64,000 bases of DNA from Chloroflexota bacterium (GTDB lineage Bacteria > Chloroflexota > Ktedonobacteria > Ktedonobacterales > JADMIN01), in contig JAJPKE010000037.1 in NCBI GenBank assembly GCA_021323855.1, positions 62,001 to 126,000 on the forward strand, in the 5' to 3' direction. Below are positions 62,533 to 64,000 of the stretch, piece after piece (the first letter of the stretch is position 1; every line of letters begins with the position of its first letter). The translations under genes were made by a program, and so were the position numbers. A model generated the notes under the pieces. It made no database searches. It had not been told where the DNA came from and saw only the letters and a list, made by a program, of their open reading frames with translations.

Positions 62533-63252
62533 TTATGCTTCAGCAAGCGTGCCGCCCAAATAGAGTCGTCCGATTTCTGGATGATGTTGTATTTCAGTAT
62601 TGGTGCCCGTCAGCCGCACCTTTCCACTTTCCATAACCACGCCATGCGTCGAGGCGCTCAGGCCGGTTCGCACGTTCTGCTCGACCAGGAGAATTGTGCG
62701 GCCAGATTCGTGCAGCACGGCAACCTTATCGAAGACCTGCTTCAGCGTGCGCGGATCGAGTCCCATTGACGGTTCATCGAGCAGAATCAGCTTGGGATTG
62801 AGCATCAGGCTGCGCGCGAATTCTACCAGCCGCTGCTGGCCGCCAGAGAGATTGCCGGCTTTGTCGTTGGCGCGCTCGCGCACAATGGGGAACAACTCCT
62901 CGACCTCCGCCAGCGTGCGATTGACCTTGCTGGCATCCTTGACCAGATAGCCGCCAAGACGCACATTCTCGCGCACGGTCATCTCCGTGAACAGGCTGTG
63001 GTTTTGTGGCACCTGCACGATGCCTGCCTCAAGAATCTGGCGCGGGTTCAGATGCGCAATGTTGCGTCCCTCGAAGAAGATGTCGCCGCTCCACGGATGG
63101 AGCAGCCCGCTGATGGTATGCAACAGCGTAGACTTTCCAGCGCCGTTGGGTCCGACGATGCAGGTGATGGACCCTTTGGCCACCTCCAAATCCACGCCTT
63201 TGAGGACCTCACTGTCGTTATAGCCAGCAACCACCTGATGTAGCGTCAGCAT
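62533..63252 (-). CDS. livF: Branched-chain amino-acid type ABC ATPase
   Basis: 239 residues. Walker A GPNGAGKST, signature LSGGQQRLVEF, Walker B LILLDEPSMGLDP, and MLTLHQVVAGYNDSEVLKGV at the start, all fitting LivF. Works with LivG, encoded 18 bases upstream, to power uptake of branched-chain amino acids or amides (urea is possible in this family). Confidence 0.92.
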   Translation of the reverse strand: MLTLHQVVAGYNDSEVLKGVDLEVAKGSITCIVGPNGAGKSTLLHTISGLLHPWSGDIFFEGRNIAHLNPRQILEAGIVQVPQNHSLFTEMTVRENVRLGGYLVKDASKVNRTLAEVEELFPIVRERANDKAGNLSGGQQRLVEFARSLMLNPKLILLDEPSMGLDPRTLKQVFDKVAVLHESGRTILLVEQNVRTGLSASTHGVVMESGKVRLTGTNTEIQHHPEIGRLYLGGTLAEA

Positions 63253-63270
63253 CGTTCAAGCTCCTCGTCC

Positions 63271-64000
63271 CTAGTCTCCTAGATAGGCTTCCAATACGGC
63301 GGGGTTCTGGCGCACGTTGGCAGGCGTCCCCTCTGCGATCTTGGTTCCACGGTGCATGACGGTCACGGTGTCGCACAACTGCATGATGAACTCCATGTTG
63401 TGTTCCACAATCAGAAAGGTGATGCCCTGCTTGTTCAATTCCTGAATGCGGCTCTGGAGATGATTGATCATCGTCGGATTAACGCCGCCAGCCGGCTCGT
63501 CCAGGAGGATAACTTTCGGCTCCGCAATGAGGATGAAGGCGAACTCTAGCAGCTTTTTCTGCCCGTAAGAAAGGTTGCCCGCCTGGGCATCCTTCAATGC
63601 GGCGATTCCTACAAACTCCAGCAATTCCAGGGCGCGCTGGCGTTCGTTTGATCTGCTCCAACCACCAAGCAGACCGCGCAGCGAGTGGCGTTGGGCCGAT
63701 ACGTGCATATTTTCCAGCACACTCAGTCGTGGGAAGATGCGTGTTAACTGAAACGTGCGGCCAATGCCCATCGCAAAGACTTTGTTGGGCGTGGCGTTGG
63801 TAATCGTCCTGCCGTCGTAGTGGACTTCACCTGCATCAACTTTTTCGTAACCGGTGATGACGTTGAACAGGGTTGTCTTGCCCGACCCATTGGGGCCGAT
63901 CAACCCGGTGATCTTGCCAGCTTCGACGCTGATCGAGCAATCATTGAGGGCATGAATACCGCCAAACGCCTTCGAGGCGTTGCGCACCTCGAGAATAGTC
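63271..64000 (-). CDS. livG: Branched-chain amino-acid type ABC ATPase, 5' end outside the window
   Basis: At least 242 residues; the reading frame stays open to the window edge (TILEVRNASKAFGG), so the GTG at 63987 is unlikely to be the start. Walker A GPNGSGKTT, signature LSYGQKKLLEF, Walker B VILLDEPAGGVNP and the EYLGD-like C-terminus fit LivG. The permease genes are expected upstream, beyond the window. Confidence 0.93.
   Translation of the reverse strand, partial: TILEVRNASKAFGGIHALNDCSISVEAGKITGLIGPNGSGKTTLFNVITGYEKVDAGEVHYDGRTITNATPNKVFAMGIGRTFQLTRIFPRLSVLENMHVSAQRHSLRGLLGGWSRSNERQRALELLEFVGIAALKDAQAGNLSYGQKKLLEFAFILIAEPKVILLDEPAGGVNPTMINHLQSRIQELNKQGITFLIVEHNMEFIMQLCDTVTVMHRGTKIAEGTPANVRQNPAVLEAYLGD

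Noticed and set aside
1..64000. tRNA, rRNA or CRISPR arrays
   Set aside because: None was noticed on reading; no regular spaced repeats with unique spacers were seen and no cloverleaf was evident, though no tRNA search could be run.

Overview
The window is a gene-dense bacterial chromosome segment of about 55 protein genes with moderately high GC. No rRNA, tRNA or CRISPR was seen. Its inventory includes several two-domain universal stress proteins, a classical uptake [NiFe] hydrogenase, a membrane-anchored copper nitrite reductase, b6-type haem spacing in a cytochrome b, and TnpB. Together with the style of the histidine kinases this suggests an environmental Chloroflexota, perhaps Ktedonobacteria. 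The taxonomy is inference; no marker gene is present.

Layout. 1-574: start of a P-type ATPase. 790-2694: cytochrome b operon. 3037-5005: DksA/TraR-like gene and a TnpB element. 5243-6532: SDR plus flavodoxin. 6940-13901: uptake hydrogenase operon (small, large and cytochrome b subunits, maturation protease, HypA, HypC, DMT transporter, conserved unknown). 14014-17980: DprE1-like oxidase, DoxX protein, two-domain multicopper oxidase. 18168-25351: VIT transporter, BON protein, HemG-like flavodoxin, two Usp genes, pentapeptide protein, GNAT. 25423-35801: phosphoketolase, acetate kinase, OmpR-type regulator, two histidine kinases and a small Cys-containing protein. 36162-42067: NirK, DUF2231, DoxX-Rieske fusion, second two-component system. 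42127-46844: Usp, two paralogous membrane proteins, ferredoxin/GltD-type oxidoreductase. 47355-64000: SHOCT and DUF6325-like proteins, a glutaminase/AbgT/peptidase operon, HtrA-like protease, GH15, LpdA-like flavoprotein, peptide-binding lipoprotein, hydrolase, and LivF/LivG ATPases cut by the window edge.

The main discovery is a repeated operator. Twelve intergenic copies consist of four direct TGTGA pentamers whose starts are spaced 11, then 20-22, then 11 bases (TGTGA-N6-TGTGA-N15 to N17-TGTGA-N6-TGTGA). They point in the direction of transcription and usually end 11-12 bases before a plausible -10 box. This is the geometry of a PhoB/OmpR-family activator. The sites head the cytochrome b, flavodoxin-SDR, hydrogenase, DoxX, multicopper oxidase, HemG-like flavodoxin, both + strand Usp genes, two unknown genes, the ferredoxin oxidoreductase operon, and the histidine kinase-regulator-ackA-phosphoketolase operon itself.

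The inferred picture is one autoregulated regulon for low-energy, low-oxygen or redox stress. It would join H2 oxidation, quinone-linked redox proteins, acetyl-phosphate/ATP production by phosphoketolase and acetate kinase, and stress proteins. In content it resembles the mycobacterial DosR dormancy regulon, but the operator and regulator class differ. The link between this regulator and these sites is inference from family geometry and autoregulation; it has not been shown.
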